The notes under the pieces were generated by a model, which did no database searches, was not told where the DNA came from, and saw nothing but the letters and a program-made list of their open reading frames with translations. The translations under genes and the position numbers were made by a program. A stretch of 64,000 bases of DNA from Anaerolineales bacterium (lineage in GTDB: Bacteria > Chloroflexota > Anaerolineae > Anaerolineales > Villigracilaceae): the NCBI GenBank assembly GCA_016789305.1, contig JAEURJ010000007.1, forward strand, positions 310,001 through 374,000, written 5' to 3'. This document shows, piece by piece, positions 34,183 to 43,029 of this stretch (positions are counted from its first letter, which is position 1; each line of letters begins with the position of its first letter).

Positions 34183-35229
34183 ATGAATACAGACATGATC
34201 ACAGAATTAAGAAAGGTAAATAAAATGACAACGAATGCCGAGGAACCGGGAGAGACCCTGCTATCCGTTCGTGATCTGCATGTCTGGTATGAACTGCGCC
34301 GCTTTGGGTTTGGGCATGCAGGGTACGTCAAGGCGGTGGATGATGTCAGTTTTGAGCTGGCCGCCGGGGAAACAGTGGCAGTGGTCGGCGAGAGTGGATG
34401 CGGAAAATCCAGTTTGATGAAGACCATTCTTGGATTGAATATTCCCACCAGCGGCGAGGTGATTTTTGATGGAAAGAATCTCGTAAATTTAAATGGCAGG
34501 GAATTACGTGAATATCGTTTTGAAGTTGGATATGTTCAACAGGATCCCTACGGCGCATTGCCCCCATTTATGACCGTGCAGCAAATTTTGGAGGAGCCGT
34601 TGATCATCAACGGTATGAAGGACAAGGAAAAAAGACTCGAGCGGATTCGCAAAACGATGGACGAAGTCAAGCTGCATCCATCGGACGATTTCCTTCCGAA
34701 GTTTCCGCATATGTTGAGCGGCGGGCAGCAGCAGCGCATCGTCATCGCCCGTGCCATGATCCTTGAACCGAAGTTGATCGTGGCTGACGAACCCGTTTCC
34801 ATGCTGGATGCATCGGTTCGTGTTGAGATATTAAAGTTGATGAAGGTCTTACAGGAGCAACATCACCTTTCGGTGATCTATATTACGCATGATCTTTCAA
34901 CAGTAAAATATTTTTCCGCGCGTATCTTCGTAATGTATGCAGGAAATTTAATTGAAAAGGCTGATACACGTGCACTCCTTGAAAGGCCACTGCATCCCTA
35001 TACGATGGCATTGCTCGCAGCCACCTCCGACCCCGATGCGCGCAATGCAGATACCTATAAAGATTTACCACCCGGTGAACCGCCAAGTTTGGTAAACCCG
35101 CCCAAGGGATGTCGTTTCCATCCGCGCTGTTCCAAAATGATCGCAGGCATATGTGATGAAAAAGAACCTTTGGATTTTGAACCTGCCCCCGATCATTTTG
35201 TTGCATGCTGGCTGTATGAACCAAAATGA
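34183..35229 (+). CDS. Peptide ABC transporter ATP-binding protein (OppF/DppF type)
   Basis: 348 residues. Walker A is GESGCGKSSLMK, the signature is MLSGGQQQRIVIARAM, Walker B is LIVADEPVSMLDASV and the H-loop THDLSTVKYFSARI. The C-terminal extension RFHPRCSKMIAGIC has the family's cysteines. The start at 34183 gives an extra N-terminus; the ATG at 34225 has a better ribosome site (GAAAGG eight bases upstream) and may be the real start. It forms a heterodimer with the OppD-type subunit. The stop overlaps the small membrane protein gene in ATGA. Confidence 0.93.
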   Translation: MNTDMITELRKVNKMTTNAEEPGETLLSVRDLHVWYELRRFGFGHAGYVKAVDDVSFELAAGETVAVVGESGCGKSSLMKTILGLNIPTSGEVIFDGKNLVNLNGRELREYRFEVGYVQQDPYGALPPFMTVQQILEEPLIINGMKDKEKRLERIRKTMDEVKLHPSDDFLPKFPHMLSGGQQQRIVIARAMILEPKLIVADEPVSMLDASVRVEILKLMKVLQEQHHLSVIYITHDLSTVKYFSARIFVMYAGNLIEKADTRALLERPLHPYTMALLAATSDPDARNADTYKDLPPGEPPSLVNPPKGCRFHPRCSKMIAGICDEKEPLDFEPAPDHFVACWLYEPK

Positions 35230-35417
35230 GATCACCGCGCTTCCTTCTTGGCCTTGGCTTGTTCCTGATGCTGTTGGGTATTTTTCTGCCTTTTATGATG
35301 GTCATTCGTCTTGTTGAATCCACGTTCTTTTTGAATTTCTTTTCGTGGGGATCATCAGTGGTCGGCCTTGCACTTGGCATGATCGGTGTAGCGATGATGG
35401 CGAGCTATCGGAAATAA
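35226..35417 (+). CDS. Small two-helix membrane protein
   Basis: 63 residues: a basic start MRSPRF, a hydrophobic helix (about 7-28), a short loop and a second helix (about 36-58), ending ASYRK. I do not recognise the family. It overlaps the OppF-type gene by four bases, so translation is coupled, and it is the last gene of the transporter operon before the terminator. It may be an accessory subunit of the transporter, but this is inferred from position. Confidence 0.7.
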   Translation: MRSPRFLLGLGLFLMLLGIFLPFMMVIRLVESTFFLNFFSWGSSVVGLALGMIGVAMMASYRK

Positions 35418-35455
35418 AAAAATCGGCGCAGGTATGATCCCGCGCCGATTTTTTT
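35416..35455. terminator. Bidirectional rho-independent terminator
   Basis: A perfect 14-bp stem (35416-35429 with 35442-35455), 12-base loop, A run on the left and T run on the right. It ends the transporter operon and, on the other strand, the heme A synthase gene. Confidence 0.9.
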
Positions 35456-35468
35456 ATTTGATGGAATT

Positions 35469-36500
35469 TTATTGTTTCCCATCCAATACCCTGAATCTGT
35501 GGATGAAAAACACGGTAAGGCCGAGCAATAAAATCGCATTGGCCTGATGCATTAATGCGACCACGATATTTACGTAGGATAGAATCGTAAGAATGCCAAG
35601 TATGATTTGCAGGGCGATAACGGCAATGAGCCATTTGAATCCATTTTGGATATCGGCGGGATAATTTTGTTTTTTGATCTGATAAAACAGGATGGGGGTA
35701 AGGACCAGCAACAACCAGCCGAACCAGCGGTGAATAAAGACAATCGTCTGTGGCGTTTCAAAGAGGTTGACCCATGAATTAAACAAATTCGGTGGAATTA
35801 TCTTTCCGAACATCAACGGCCAGCTATCAGAAACATGACCGGCTTTGAGACCCGCGGTGAACCCGCCGTAGGTGATTTGAATCACGAGCAAAATTAAAGA
35901 GAGTATGGATAGCTTGGAAGGCAGCGACCACTTTGCTTTTTGACCTGGATCCGCAAAACCGTATTTATGCCCGAACGCAGTCCATAATGCCAGGCTAAAA
36001 AGGGAAAGTGCAAGCAGTAAATGGATCGTGAGGTTGAAGTGGCTGACGGAGGGACGTTGGTCGAGTCCACTGGCGACCATGATCCAGCCGGCAAATGCCT
36101 GGGCGATGAAGAGCGTTCCCATTACAAAATACATTCCAAACTCTTTGAATGGAATGGCTTTTTTGAACAGGAAGTAGAACACCGGAATGGCATATACCAG
36201 CCCGGCCATGCGGGCAATGTTGCGGTGGATCCATTCCATATAGAAGATGAACTTGTATTCCTCCAGCGTCATGCTGGTGTTGATCAATTTGTACTCCGGT
36301 GTCTCTTGATATTTGGCGAATTCCTCCTCCCAGCCTTGTTGACCGGAAGGAGGCATGGCTCCACTGATGGGATTCCATTCGACGATGGAAAGTCCCGAAC
36401 GGGTAAGGCGGACATACCCCCCGAGCACGACGAGAAAAGCCACGACGAAGGCGAACACGTACAGCCATTTCATCACGGCATTATTTTGGGTTGCTGGCAT
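35469..36500 (-). CDS. ctaA: Heme A synthase, COX15/CtaA family
   Basis: 343 residues with about eight membrane segments. The family's heme-ligand histidines are visible in MEWIHRNIARMAG (near residue 92), SHFNLTIHLLLA (near 160), FIHRWFGWLL (near 260) and VALMHQANAILL (near 315). The enzyme converts heme O to heme A for cytochrome c oxidase. The early sequence TLEEYKFIFYMEW is closer to COX15 than to short Bacillus CtaA. ATG at 36500 is preferred because TTTGGAG lies seven bases upstream, so earlier in-frame codons are not used. No heme O synthase or oxidase genes lie in the window. Confidence 0.92.
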   Translation of the reverse strand: MPATQNNAVMKWLYVFAFVVAFLVVLGGYVRLTRSGLSIVEWNPISGAMPPSGQQGWEEEFAKYQETPEYKLINTSMTLEEYKFIFYMEWIHRNIARMAGLVYAIPVFYFLFKKAIPFKEFGMYFVMGTLFIAQAFAGWIMVASGLDQRPSVSHFNLTIHLLLALSLFSLALWTAFGHKYGFADPGQKAKWSLPSKLSILSLILLVIQITYGGFTAGLKAGHVSDSWPLMFGKIIPPNLFNSWVNLFETPQTIVFIHRWFGWLLLVLTPILFYQIKKQNYPADIQNGFKWLIAVIALQIILGILTILSYVNIVVALMHQANAILLLGLTVFFIHRFRVLDGKQ

Positions 36501-36632
36501 TTTTATCTCCAAACTTGAAAGTGAAAAGATTGTAGCATCTGACAATTAATCAGCCGTTAGAACTTTTTAGGCGTGGCGAATGTATTTGTCGCGGGAGCAG
36601 GATGCAGGTTGAGAGAGAAGCGAGGCAAAGAA

Positions 36633-36657
36633 AATGCCCATCGTTGTGATGGGCATT
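36633..36657 (-). terminator. Rho-independent terminator of the TPR protein gene
   Basis: Read on the minus strand, a 10-bp stem AATGCCCATC/GATGGGCATT with a 5-base loop is followed by TTTTCTTTG. It lies directly after the stop codon at 36666 of the TPR gene. The rest of 36546-36665 holds nothing I recognise. Confidence 0.75.
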
Positions 36658-36665
36658 GATTATCC

Positions 36666-38990
36666 TTATTGTCCGCTTCGCATTTGATTGAGCAATTGCC
36701 GATAGTCTTCCACATTCGTGGGGTTCATCAACACGATCTGGTTGATGACATCCATTGCACCCTCGTGATCGCCGCGTTCCACGAGTGCGTCACCTAATAC
36801 ATCAAGCAGCGCCACGGCTTCATCTGTTCGGCCCGCGTGATGAAGCTGTGCGGCAAGGGTACGTTTGAGCAGAGGCTGGTCTTCATGTTCCTGTATAAGA
36901 TCTTCAAGGAAGGGGACAATTTGATCCGTTTTTCTTTGGCTATCAAGATAGTTGATGAAGTTTTCCAACTCGCCTAGCGCCTTATCTGGCTGGGCCATAC
37001 GCAGATTAAGTTCAACAAGTTGTTTTCGTGTGGCGGCATCTTCGGGCGCGAGTGTGCGGATCTGTTCAAAGACGCGCATGGCTTGTTTCCAATCGAGGCG
37101 CTGCAGGTCGATATCGGCCATGCGGTTGAGAATGTGTGTGTTCCATTCGCGGCTTGCATTGCCCTGTTGGGCAACGCGCAGGGCATTTGTGAATGTCTTG
37201 CGTGCCATGTCGAGGTCGGCAAGGCGGTAGTAAATGGCGGCGAGTTCGACATTTTCACGCACGGCATCGTCGATCTGTCCGCGTGAGATGAGTTGTTCGA
37301 TCAATCGATTGCGCGCAGGCATGTCCATTGGGGCGAGTTGAATGACCCGCCGCAGAAGCTTGGTTGCCTGCCCTACTTCACCACGCACACCGTAGGAATG
37401 GGCCACTACGCTGAATTTGGCGATTGCATCTGCTGTGCGGCCTTCCTGCACCAAGAGATCGCCCATAAGGGTGTGGATGGGTAAATAGGTGGGCGCATGT
37501 TGAATGGCGTCATAGGCTTCGTCCATAGCGGAGCGCAAACTGCCCATGCGGGCCAGCTGGTTGATACGGTTCATCGATTCAAGCACGGAACTGGACTGCG
37601 CTTGCAGGATGATATCTGCCAGCGGAGCGACCATGTCGCCTTCCTGCTTGGGCATTTGCTCGCGCGTTTTGTAAAGCTGTTCGCGCCAGTCGGGACGCAT
37701 GAGCAGGCTGTGAATGTTCTCGCATACTTTCTTTTGCGCTTTTTCGTCTTTTTGACCCTGTTGTGCTTCGATGATCGGTTCGTAGGCCAGGCGCAGCTCA
37801 TCGGATTTCTCCGCGGCCACTGTGGTGGAGGAATCTGCGATTCGGAGCGCTTCGAGATATTGCAGGGCGGCTTCGGCGTACTGATTCTTCCTGGTGAGCA
37901 TTTGCCCGAGAATCAAGCGGGAAGCCAGGGCATAGTCGACGTGTTTGATGGAGTTCTGTAAAAAGCGCTGGGCGGTTTCATATTTTTCGCTTTTGAAGCG
38001 CAAACTGCCGAGATTGAAATACAACGATGGATGGGAAAAGCCTGCTTCGATGGCACGTTCCATTTCCTCGGCGGCCTGCACGTCATTGCCTTTGGACTGC
38101 GCATCGATGGCCTGGCTTAAATACATGATGACTTTAACTTGTTCGTTTTGCTGCATCGAAAGCGCACCCGTGCCTTTCATCAGGGAGGAAAGGCCGCGTC
38201 GTTCCTGTGCGGCAGGGCTGCTGTCGTCGGTGAATTCGAAGAGGAGCTCTGCCAGCTGGGTCAATGCTTTTTGACGGGCTTCCGCGATCGGGTCCAACCC
38301 GGAGGCGACTTTCGATGTCTCGGGCTGCTGCAGTTGTTTTACCTGCGACATGCGAATCGGTCCCGTGCCACCTTTTCCGCGGATCGGTTTAGGAAGCAAC
38401 TGGCCGTTCTTAAGCAATGTTTGTGCTTGTTTTACTTCAGGGCTGGTCGGCAAAATGGATTGAGCTTTCTCAACCATTTCCATGCTTTTTTCCGCATTGC
38501 CGGCGCGCTGCATCAGGCTGGCAACGGCGAGATATTCTGTCACGGCTTGTTGTTGATGATTTAATTTTTCGTGCACCTGTGCAAGTCGTGAGTGGGCGAG
38601 GACATGCTCGGGGTTTAAGTTCGTAACACGCACCCAGTTTTCAAGGGCTTTCTCGGTGTCGCGCTGCTGAAAGAAGAGGTCACCGGCACGCATGGCGGCA
38701 TCCATCGCGGTTTTTAAGTCGCCGGTGCGCTCGGAGATCTGTGCCACTTTTTCCATTGGCACGGGATCGTCTTTTGATATCTTGGCAACGTTCACATAAA
38801 TTTGCAGCGCTTCTTCGATCTTGCCGACCTGATACAACGCAAGCCCCAAACTGTTAAGTGCTTTCGGGTGATCGGGAGACTCCTGCAACGCGCGGCGATA
38901 CGCCGAGATCGCCTTGTCCCATTCCTGGTCCCAGGCGGCGGAGTGGCCGTCGTTCATTGCTTTTTGGAAGATATCTTCTCGTCCGGGCAT
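36666..38990 (-). CDS. Large TPR-repeat protein
   Basis: 774 residues, almost entirely helical. TPR units are clear at about residues 18-50 (AISAYRRALQESPDHPKALN), 52-90, 105-180 and again from about 305 to 390 and 480-770. A basic Gly/Pro-rich break (about 195-235, with RGKGGTGPIRMSQVKQL) separates the blocks. No signal peptide. Such proteins are usually scaffolds; partners are unknown. It lies between polA and heme A synthase on the same strand but is separated from polA by a palindrome and from its upstream neighbour by a terminator, so it is probably a single-gene unit. Confidence 0.88.
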   Translation of the reverse strand: MPGREDIFQKAMNDGHSAAWDQEWDKAISAYRRALQESPDHPKALNSLGLALYQVGKIEEALQIYVNVAKISKDDPVPMEKVAQISERTGDLKTAMDAAMRAGDLFFQQRDTEKALENWVRVTNLNPEHVLAHSRLAQVHEKLNHQQQAVTEYLAVASLMQRAGNAEKSMEMVEKAQSILPTSPEVKQAQTLLKNGQLLPKPIRGKGGTGPIRMSQVKQLQQPETSKVASGLDPIAEARQKALTQLAELLFEFTDDSSPAAQERRGLSSLMKGTGALSMQQNEQVKVIMYLSQAIDAQSKGNDVQAAEEMERAIEAGFSHPSLYFNLGSLRFKSEKYETAQRFLQNSIKHVDYALASRLILGQMLTRKNQYAEAALQYLEALRIADSSTTVAAEKSDELRLAYEPIIEAQQGQKDEKAQKKVCENIHSLLMRPDWREQLYKTREQMPKQEGDMVAPLADIILQAQSSSVLESMNRINQLARMGSLRSAMDEAYDAIQHAPTYLPIHTLMGDLLVQEGRTADAIAKFSVVAHSYGVRGEVGQATKLLRRVIQLAPMDMPARNRLIEQLISRGQIDDAVRENVELAAIYYRLADLDMARKTFTNALRVAQQGNASREWNTHILNRMADIDLQRLDWKQAMRVFEQIRTLAPEDAATRKQLVELNLRMAQPDKALGELENFINYLDSQRKTDQIVPFLEDLIQEHEDQPLLKRTLAAQLHHAGRTDEAVALLDVLGDALVERGDHEGAMDVINQIVLMNPTNVEDYRQLLNQMRSGQ

Positions 38991-39061
38991 AATGATTATT
39001 CTACTTTCGCATCTGCGATGGTTGATAAACTATCACGCAATTATAACCTTGTCTTAGGAGG

Positions 39062-39094
39062 AGACCCTAAAGGTTTCGAAAACCTTTAGGGTCT
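39062..39094. repeat. Intergenic palindrome between polA and the TPR gene
   Basis: A perfect 15-bp inverted repeat with the arm GACCCTAAAGGTTT and a 3-base loop. No T run follows on either strand, so it is not a typical terminator. It has the look of a REP-like intergenic palindrome, but no second copy occurs in this window. Confidence 0.55.
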
Positions 39095-39098
39095 GAAA

Positions 39099-41906
39099 TT
39101 ATTTTAGTACCGACATCTCGCCCCAATTCGCGCCCGCTCTTGCTTCGGTTTCGAGGGGGATGCTCAACGGGTAGGCATTTTCCATCGTCTTCTGAACCAA
39201 CCTTGCAGTTTCTTCCAATTCCTTTTTGGGGCATTCCAACACAAGTTCGTCGTGCACTTGCAAAAGCATCTTCGCCTTCAAACCTGATGTTTTGATCGCG
39301 GATGGGATTTTCAGCATCGCCAGCTTCATGATGTCGGCAGCTGTCCCTTGAATGGGTGCGTTGATGGCTTCGCGTTCTTCGCGATTCTTCATCTGCACAT
39401 TGACCTTGCCTTGCAAAGCTGGGAAATATCGCTTGCGGCCAAGCAGCGTTTCCACATAACCGATTTCAGCGGCCTGCCTTCTCATACCGTCTAGATATTT
39501 CTTTACGCCGGGGAATTTTGTGAAATATGCCTTGACGAAGTCCTCGGCCTCTGCGAGAGTCAGGTCCGTGGTGCGGGTGAGACCGAAAGCTGACATGCCG
39601 TAGATCAAGCCGAAGTTGATGGCCTTTGCGTGGCGGCGCATATCCTTGCTGACCTTGCTTAATTCAATATCGTGCACGGCTGCCGCAGTGGTGGCGTGAA
39701 TATCTTCACCGGCGCGAAACGCTTTGAGCATGGCTTCATCCTGTGCCATGTGCGCGACGATGCGCAGTTCGATCTGGGAGTAATCCACAGAAAGCAATAC
39801 ATTGCCTTTATCGGCGATGAATCCATTGCGAACGCGACGACCGGTTTCGGTGCGGATGGGGATGTTTTGCAGGTTCGGATTATTGGACGAAAGACGGCCT
39901 GTGACAGCCCCGATCTGGCTGTAAGATGTGTGCACGCGGCCGGTCTCAGGATTGATCGCAGCGGGGAGTGCGTCCACATACGTGGATTTTAGTTTGGACA
40001 GTTCCCGTTGCTCAAGGATCCATTCCAAAATGGGATGCTTATCGCGCAGCATTTCGAGCACATCTGCTGAAGTGGAATAAAAGCCCGTCGCTGTTTTGCG
40101 GCCTTTGTCGGGTGGTTCGAGGCGTAAATGATTGAAGAGAATATCCGAGAGTTGCTGCGGCGAGTTGATGTTGAACGGCTTGCCGGCGTGACCATAAATT
40201 TCCTTCTCGATCTCTGCCAGACGTTTTTCCAATTCCTTCGACATCTCCGCAAAGAACTTGGTGTCGATCAATGCGCCAGTCATTTCCATATCTGCAAGCA
40301 CTGGTGTGAGCGGCATGTCAATTTCATCAAGGAGTTTTGTGCCGTTGACACGCTCCAACTCCTTTTGCATGATGGGCATCAGTCGCAGCGTGGTCTCGGC
40401 ATCGGCTGAGGCATAAGGGGCAACGGATTCGATTGCAACCTGATCCATGCTGATCTGCTTCTTGCCTTTGCCGATCAATTCTTCGATGTGGATCATCTCT
40501 TCACCGAGTCGGCTTTCAGAAAGATTCTTCAATCCAAGATGACGGGAGGATGGATCAACAATGAATTCAGCGAGCATGGTGTCGAAGGTGAGCGGCGCAA
40601 TGGTCAGGCCGTAGCGGGCCAGCATGATGTAATCGTATTTTGCATTGTGCGCCACTTTGCCGATCTTTGCATTCGTCATTGCAGGCGTAAGCGCGGCGAT
40701 CACTTTTTCAACGGGCAGGTTGTTTCCAGAAGTGTGCCCGACGGGTATGTAGTATCCCTGTCCTTCTTTAATGGCAAGCGAGATGCCAACAAGTTCCGCC
40801 GTTGTTTCTTCGGTGGAGGTGGTTTCGGTGTCAAAGGAAATGACCTTTGCCTTTGACAATTCTTTTTTCAGCGCTTCCAGCTTTTCATCCGAATCGACGA
40901 TCACCACTTCGATCTTGGAGGATTGAGATAGAGTCGCCACCACCTGCGGCTGGTTTTGGAACATGGAGATTTGTTCGCCGGGCTTTCCCTTTTTAGGTTT
41001 CGCGATGACTTCTGTTTCGCCCGCTTTTCCGCCGCTGATGGCTGGAACCTTTGCCAGCAAAGTCTTGAATTCCATTTCCTTGAAGAAGGCTTCCAGTTTT
41101 GTCGGGTCAAAGGGTTTGATGGCGGCATGGTCGAGGTCGAAATTAATCTTGAGGTTAACTTCGATGCGTGCAAGATCGCGGCTCATGTACGCCGTTTCCT
41201 TGTTTGTCTCGAATTTGCCTTTCCAGCGATTTTCCACTTGATCTAAATTTGCATAGATCGCATCCAAAGTTTGGAATTTCTCCAATAGCGAGATCGCGGT
41301 TTTTTCACCCACGCCTTTCACGCCGGGGATGTTATCGGAGGTGTCACCAACGATGGCTTTGTAATCCACGACCTGGTCAGCGCGCACACCGAGTTTTTTG
41401 ATCACATCTTTATCGGAGATATAGGTCTGGTCATCGCCTGCGAGATAGACTGCCGTGCGTTCGTTAACTAACTGAAGCAGGTCCCTGTCACCAGTGATAA
41501 TTTTTACGCCCAGGCCTTTTTCAGCGGCAAGCTTTGCAACGCTGCCCAGCACATCATCCGCTTCATAGCCTTCCATTTCGAGGCGCGGAATATTGAATGC
41601 ATCCACCATTTCGCGGATGTGGTCGATCTGTACGCGCAGGTCATCGGGCATTTTTTCACGTGTGGCTTTATATTCAGGAAAAATCTTATCGCGGAAGGTC
41701 TTTCCCACGTCAAATGCAACGGCAAGGTATTCGGGCTTTTCCTGTTCGAGCACCCGCACCAGTTCACGCGCAAATCCATAGATTCCTGCTGTGGGTACCC
41801 CTTTCGAGGTTTGCCAGCGTGAGTTATTACCTCCGCCAGCCGTGAGGGCGAAGTACATTCGATAAGCGAGAGCGTGTCCGTCGATGAGATAAAGAGTAGG
41901 GGGCAT
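39099..41906 (-). CDS. polA: DNA polymerase I
   Basis: 935 residues with all three domains. The 5' nuclease (about 1-295) has YLIDGHALAYRMYFA, TGDRDLLQL and IPGVKGVGEKTA. The 3'-5' exonuclease (about 335-500) keeps the metal residues in ISFDTETTSTEET, HNAKYDYIML and YASADAETT, so proofreading is probably intact. The polymerase (about 530-935) has motif A SVDYSQIELRIVAHM, motif B RHAKAINFGLIYGMS and motif C VHDELVLECP. It fills gaps in replication and repair. The region before the start contains a terminator and only a weak ribosome binding site. Confidence 0.97.
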   Translation of the reverse strand: MPPTLYLIDGHALAYRMYFALTAGGGNNSRWQTSKGVPTAGIYGFARELVRVLEQEKPEYLAVAFDVGKTFRDKIFPEYKATREKMPDDLRVQIDHIREMVDAFNIPRLEMEGYEADDVLGSVAKLAAEKGLGVKIITGDRDLLQLVNERTAVYLAGDDQTYISDKDVIKKLGVRADQVVDYKAIVGDTSDNIPGVKGVGEKTAISLLEKFQTLDAIYANLDQVENRWKGKFETNKETAYMSRDLARIEVNLKINFDLDHAAIKPFDPTKLEAFFKEMEFKTLLAKVPAISGGKAGETEVIAKPKKGKPGEQISMFQNQPQVVATLSQSSKIEVVIVDSDEKLEALKKELSKAKVISFDTETTSTEETTAELVGISLAIKEGQGYYIPVGHTSGNNLPVEKVIAALTPAMTNAKIGKVAHNAKYDYIMLARYGLTIAPLTFDTMLAEFIVDPSSRHLGLKNLSESRLGEEMIHIEELIGKGKKQISMDQVAIESVAPYASADAETTLRLMPIMQKELERVNGTKLLDEIDMPLTPVLADMEMTGALIDTKFFAEMSKELEKRLAEIEKEIYGHAGKPFNINSPQQLSDILFNHLRLEPPDKGRKTATGFYSTSADVLEMLRDKHPILEWILEQRELSKLKSTYVDALPAAINPETGRVHTSYSQIGAVTGRLSSNNPNLQNIPIRTETGRRVRNGFIADKGNVLLSVDYSQIELRIVAHMAQDEAMLKAFRAGEDIHATTAAAVHDIELSKVSKDMRRHAKAINFGLIYGMSAFGLTRTTDLTLAEAEDFVKAYFTKFPGVKKYLDGMRRQAAEIGYVETLLGRKRYFPALQGKVNVQMKNREEREAINAPIQGTAADIMKLAMLKIPSAIKTSGLKAKMLLQVHDELVLECPKKELEETARLVQKTMENAYPLSIPLETEARAGANWGEMSVLK

Positions 41907-41951
41907 GTGTTTTATCCGTATGTTTTTATGTTCGTTTAATCAATTAAAAAT

Positions 41952-41984
41952 AAAACGCAGAGTAGTTATTATACTCTGCGTTTT
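41952..41984. terminator. Bidirectional rho-independent terminator
   Basis: A 13-bp perfect stem (41952-41964 with 41972-41984) with a 7-base loop, bounded by A and T runs. Both neighbouring genes are on the minus strand, so it mainly ends the lipoprotein gene at 41991 before the polA promoter region. Confidence 0.85.
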
Positions 41985-41990
41985 TTACGG

Positions 41991-42896
41991 CTACTCTTCC
42001 ATTACAATGCGGAAACCAATATGTAAATCTTGATACTCGGGTGGGTCCGTAAAGTGATGATATGCCGCACGTGCTACATATGGATCGCCACCCCACCATC
42101 CACCTTTTTCTGCTTTTGTTTTTCCTGTTTCAGGTCCTTGTGGGTCAATTTTGGGGCTGTTCTTATAATAGTCAAAATCAATCCAATCCTGTACCCATTC
42201 CATTGCATTGCCAGACATATCTTGTGCCCCCACCCAACTGACTCCGGCTGGATAGCTTCCAACGGGTTTCAGCCCGACGCTATGAATTGTATTGGCGCGG
42301 GTCTCGTCAAATTCATTCCCCCAGGGGTAAACCAGCGAGTCGGGTCCACTGGCGGCATATTCCCATTCAGCTTCCGTAGGCAATCGTCCACCGCGCCAAT
42401 GGGCATATGCCTCCGCCTCATACCAGGTGACACATACACGCGGGAGATTTTCGTCTTTGAGAGAGGAGCAACGCTTCAGAAGTGATTCTATCGATTGCTC
42501 GCTCAACCATTTCAAGCCTGCTTCAGACCAGTAAGCTTTTTCTTCATACCCGCCTGCTTCGGCAAATTTTTTAAACTCGCCGACAGTGACTTCATATGTG
42601 TCGATCCAAAACCCCTGAGTGATCTGCACCTCATGTAATGGATATTCACTTTTCCTTTCGGTTATTGTGAAACCGGGCGGGTCCACTTGTTCGGATTCAA
42701 TTGCCCCCATCAAAAAGGATCCAGCTGGAACCCAGACTTGTGCCACGCCTTTTTCATCCACACGTGTTCCGGGTGCTGAAGTGGGAGTTGACTCTATTAC
42801 TGCAGTAGCCGTTTGTGGAAAGGATGCGGGTATTGTTGCGGAACAGGCTGTCAGATTTAACACGAATAGTACTAATCCAATATGAAAAGATTTCAT
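41991..42896 (-). CDS. Lipoprotein with formylglycine-generating enzyme-like (sulfatase-modifying) fold
   Basis: 301 residues. The signal peptide (MKSFHIGLVLFVLN) ends in the lipobox LTAC, followed by a Thr/Ser/Pro-rich linker. From about residue 52 the FGE-sulfatase fold is clear: VPAGSFLMGAIESEQ, GFWIDTYEVTVGEFKKF, WRGGRLPTEAEWEYAA, YPWGNEFDETRANT, GAQDMSGNAMEWVQDW, and HIGFRIVME at the end. In catalytic formylglycine-generating enzymes a pair of cysteines lies in the segment after the Gly-Gly-Ser-Trp motif; here that segment reads KGGWWGGDPYVARAAYHH with no cysteine, so the oxidase activity is unlikely. No sulfatase gene is nearby. A structural or ligand-binding role is likely, as in other extracellular members. 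Confidence 0.9.
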   Translation of the reverse strand: MKSFHIGLVLFVLNLTACSATIPASFPQTATAVIESTPTSAPGTRVDEKGVAQVWVPAGSFLMGAIESEQVDPPGFTITERKSEYPLHEVQITQGFWIDTYEVTVGEFKKFAEAGGYEEKAYWSEAGLKWLSEQSIESLLKRCSSLKDENLPRVCVTWYEAEAYAHWRGGRLPTEAEWEYAASGPDSLVYPWGNEFDETRANTIHSVGLKPVGSYPAGVSWVGAQDMSGNAMEWVQDWIDFDYYKNSPKIDPQGPETGKTKAEKGGWWGGDPYVARAAYHHFTDPPEYQDLHIGFRIVMEE

Positions 42897-42955
42897 TGCT
42901 TTTCCTGGTGAAGTTGACGCTGGTGAATTGTTGTGTCCGTTTCATTAATTATATC

Positions 42956-42989
42956 AAGATGCCAGCTGATAAGTATCAGCTGGCATCTT
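42956..42989. terminator. Strong intergenic hairpin
   Basis: A perfect 16-bp inverted repeat (42956-42971 with 42974-42989) between two minus-strand genes, downstream of the REC-roadblock-Y1 gene. T runs after it are short on both strands, so it may act as a weak terminator or mRNA-protecting structure. Confidence 0.55.
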
Positions 42990-43029
42990 GGATGTTTCAT
43001 TGTAAGGCTTATGATGAATATAATAAGTA

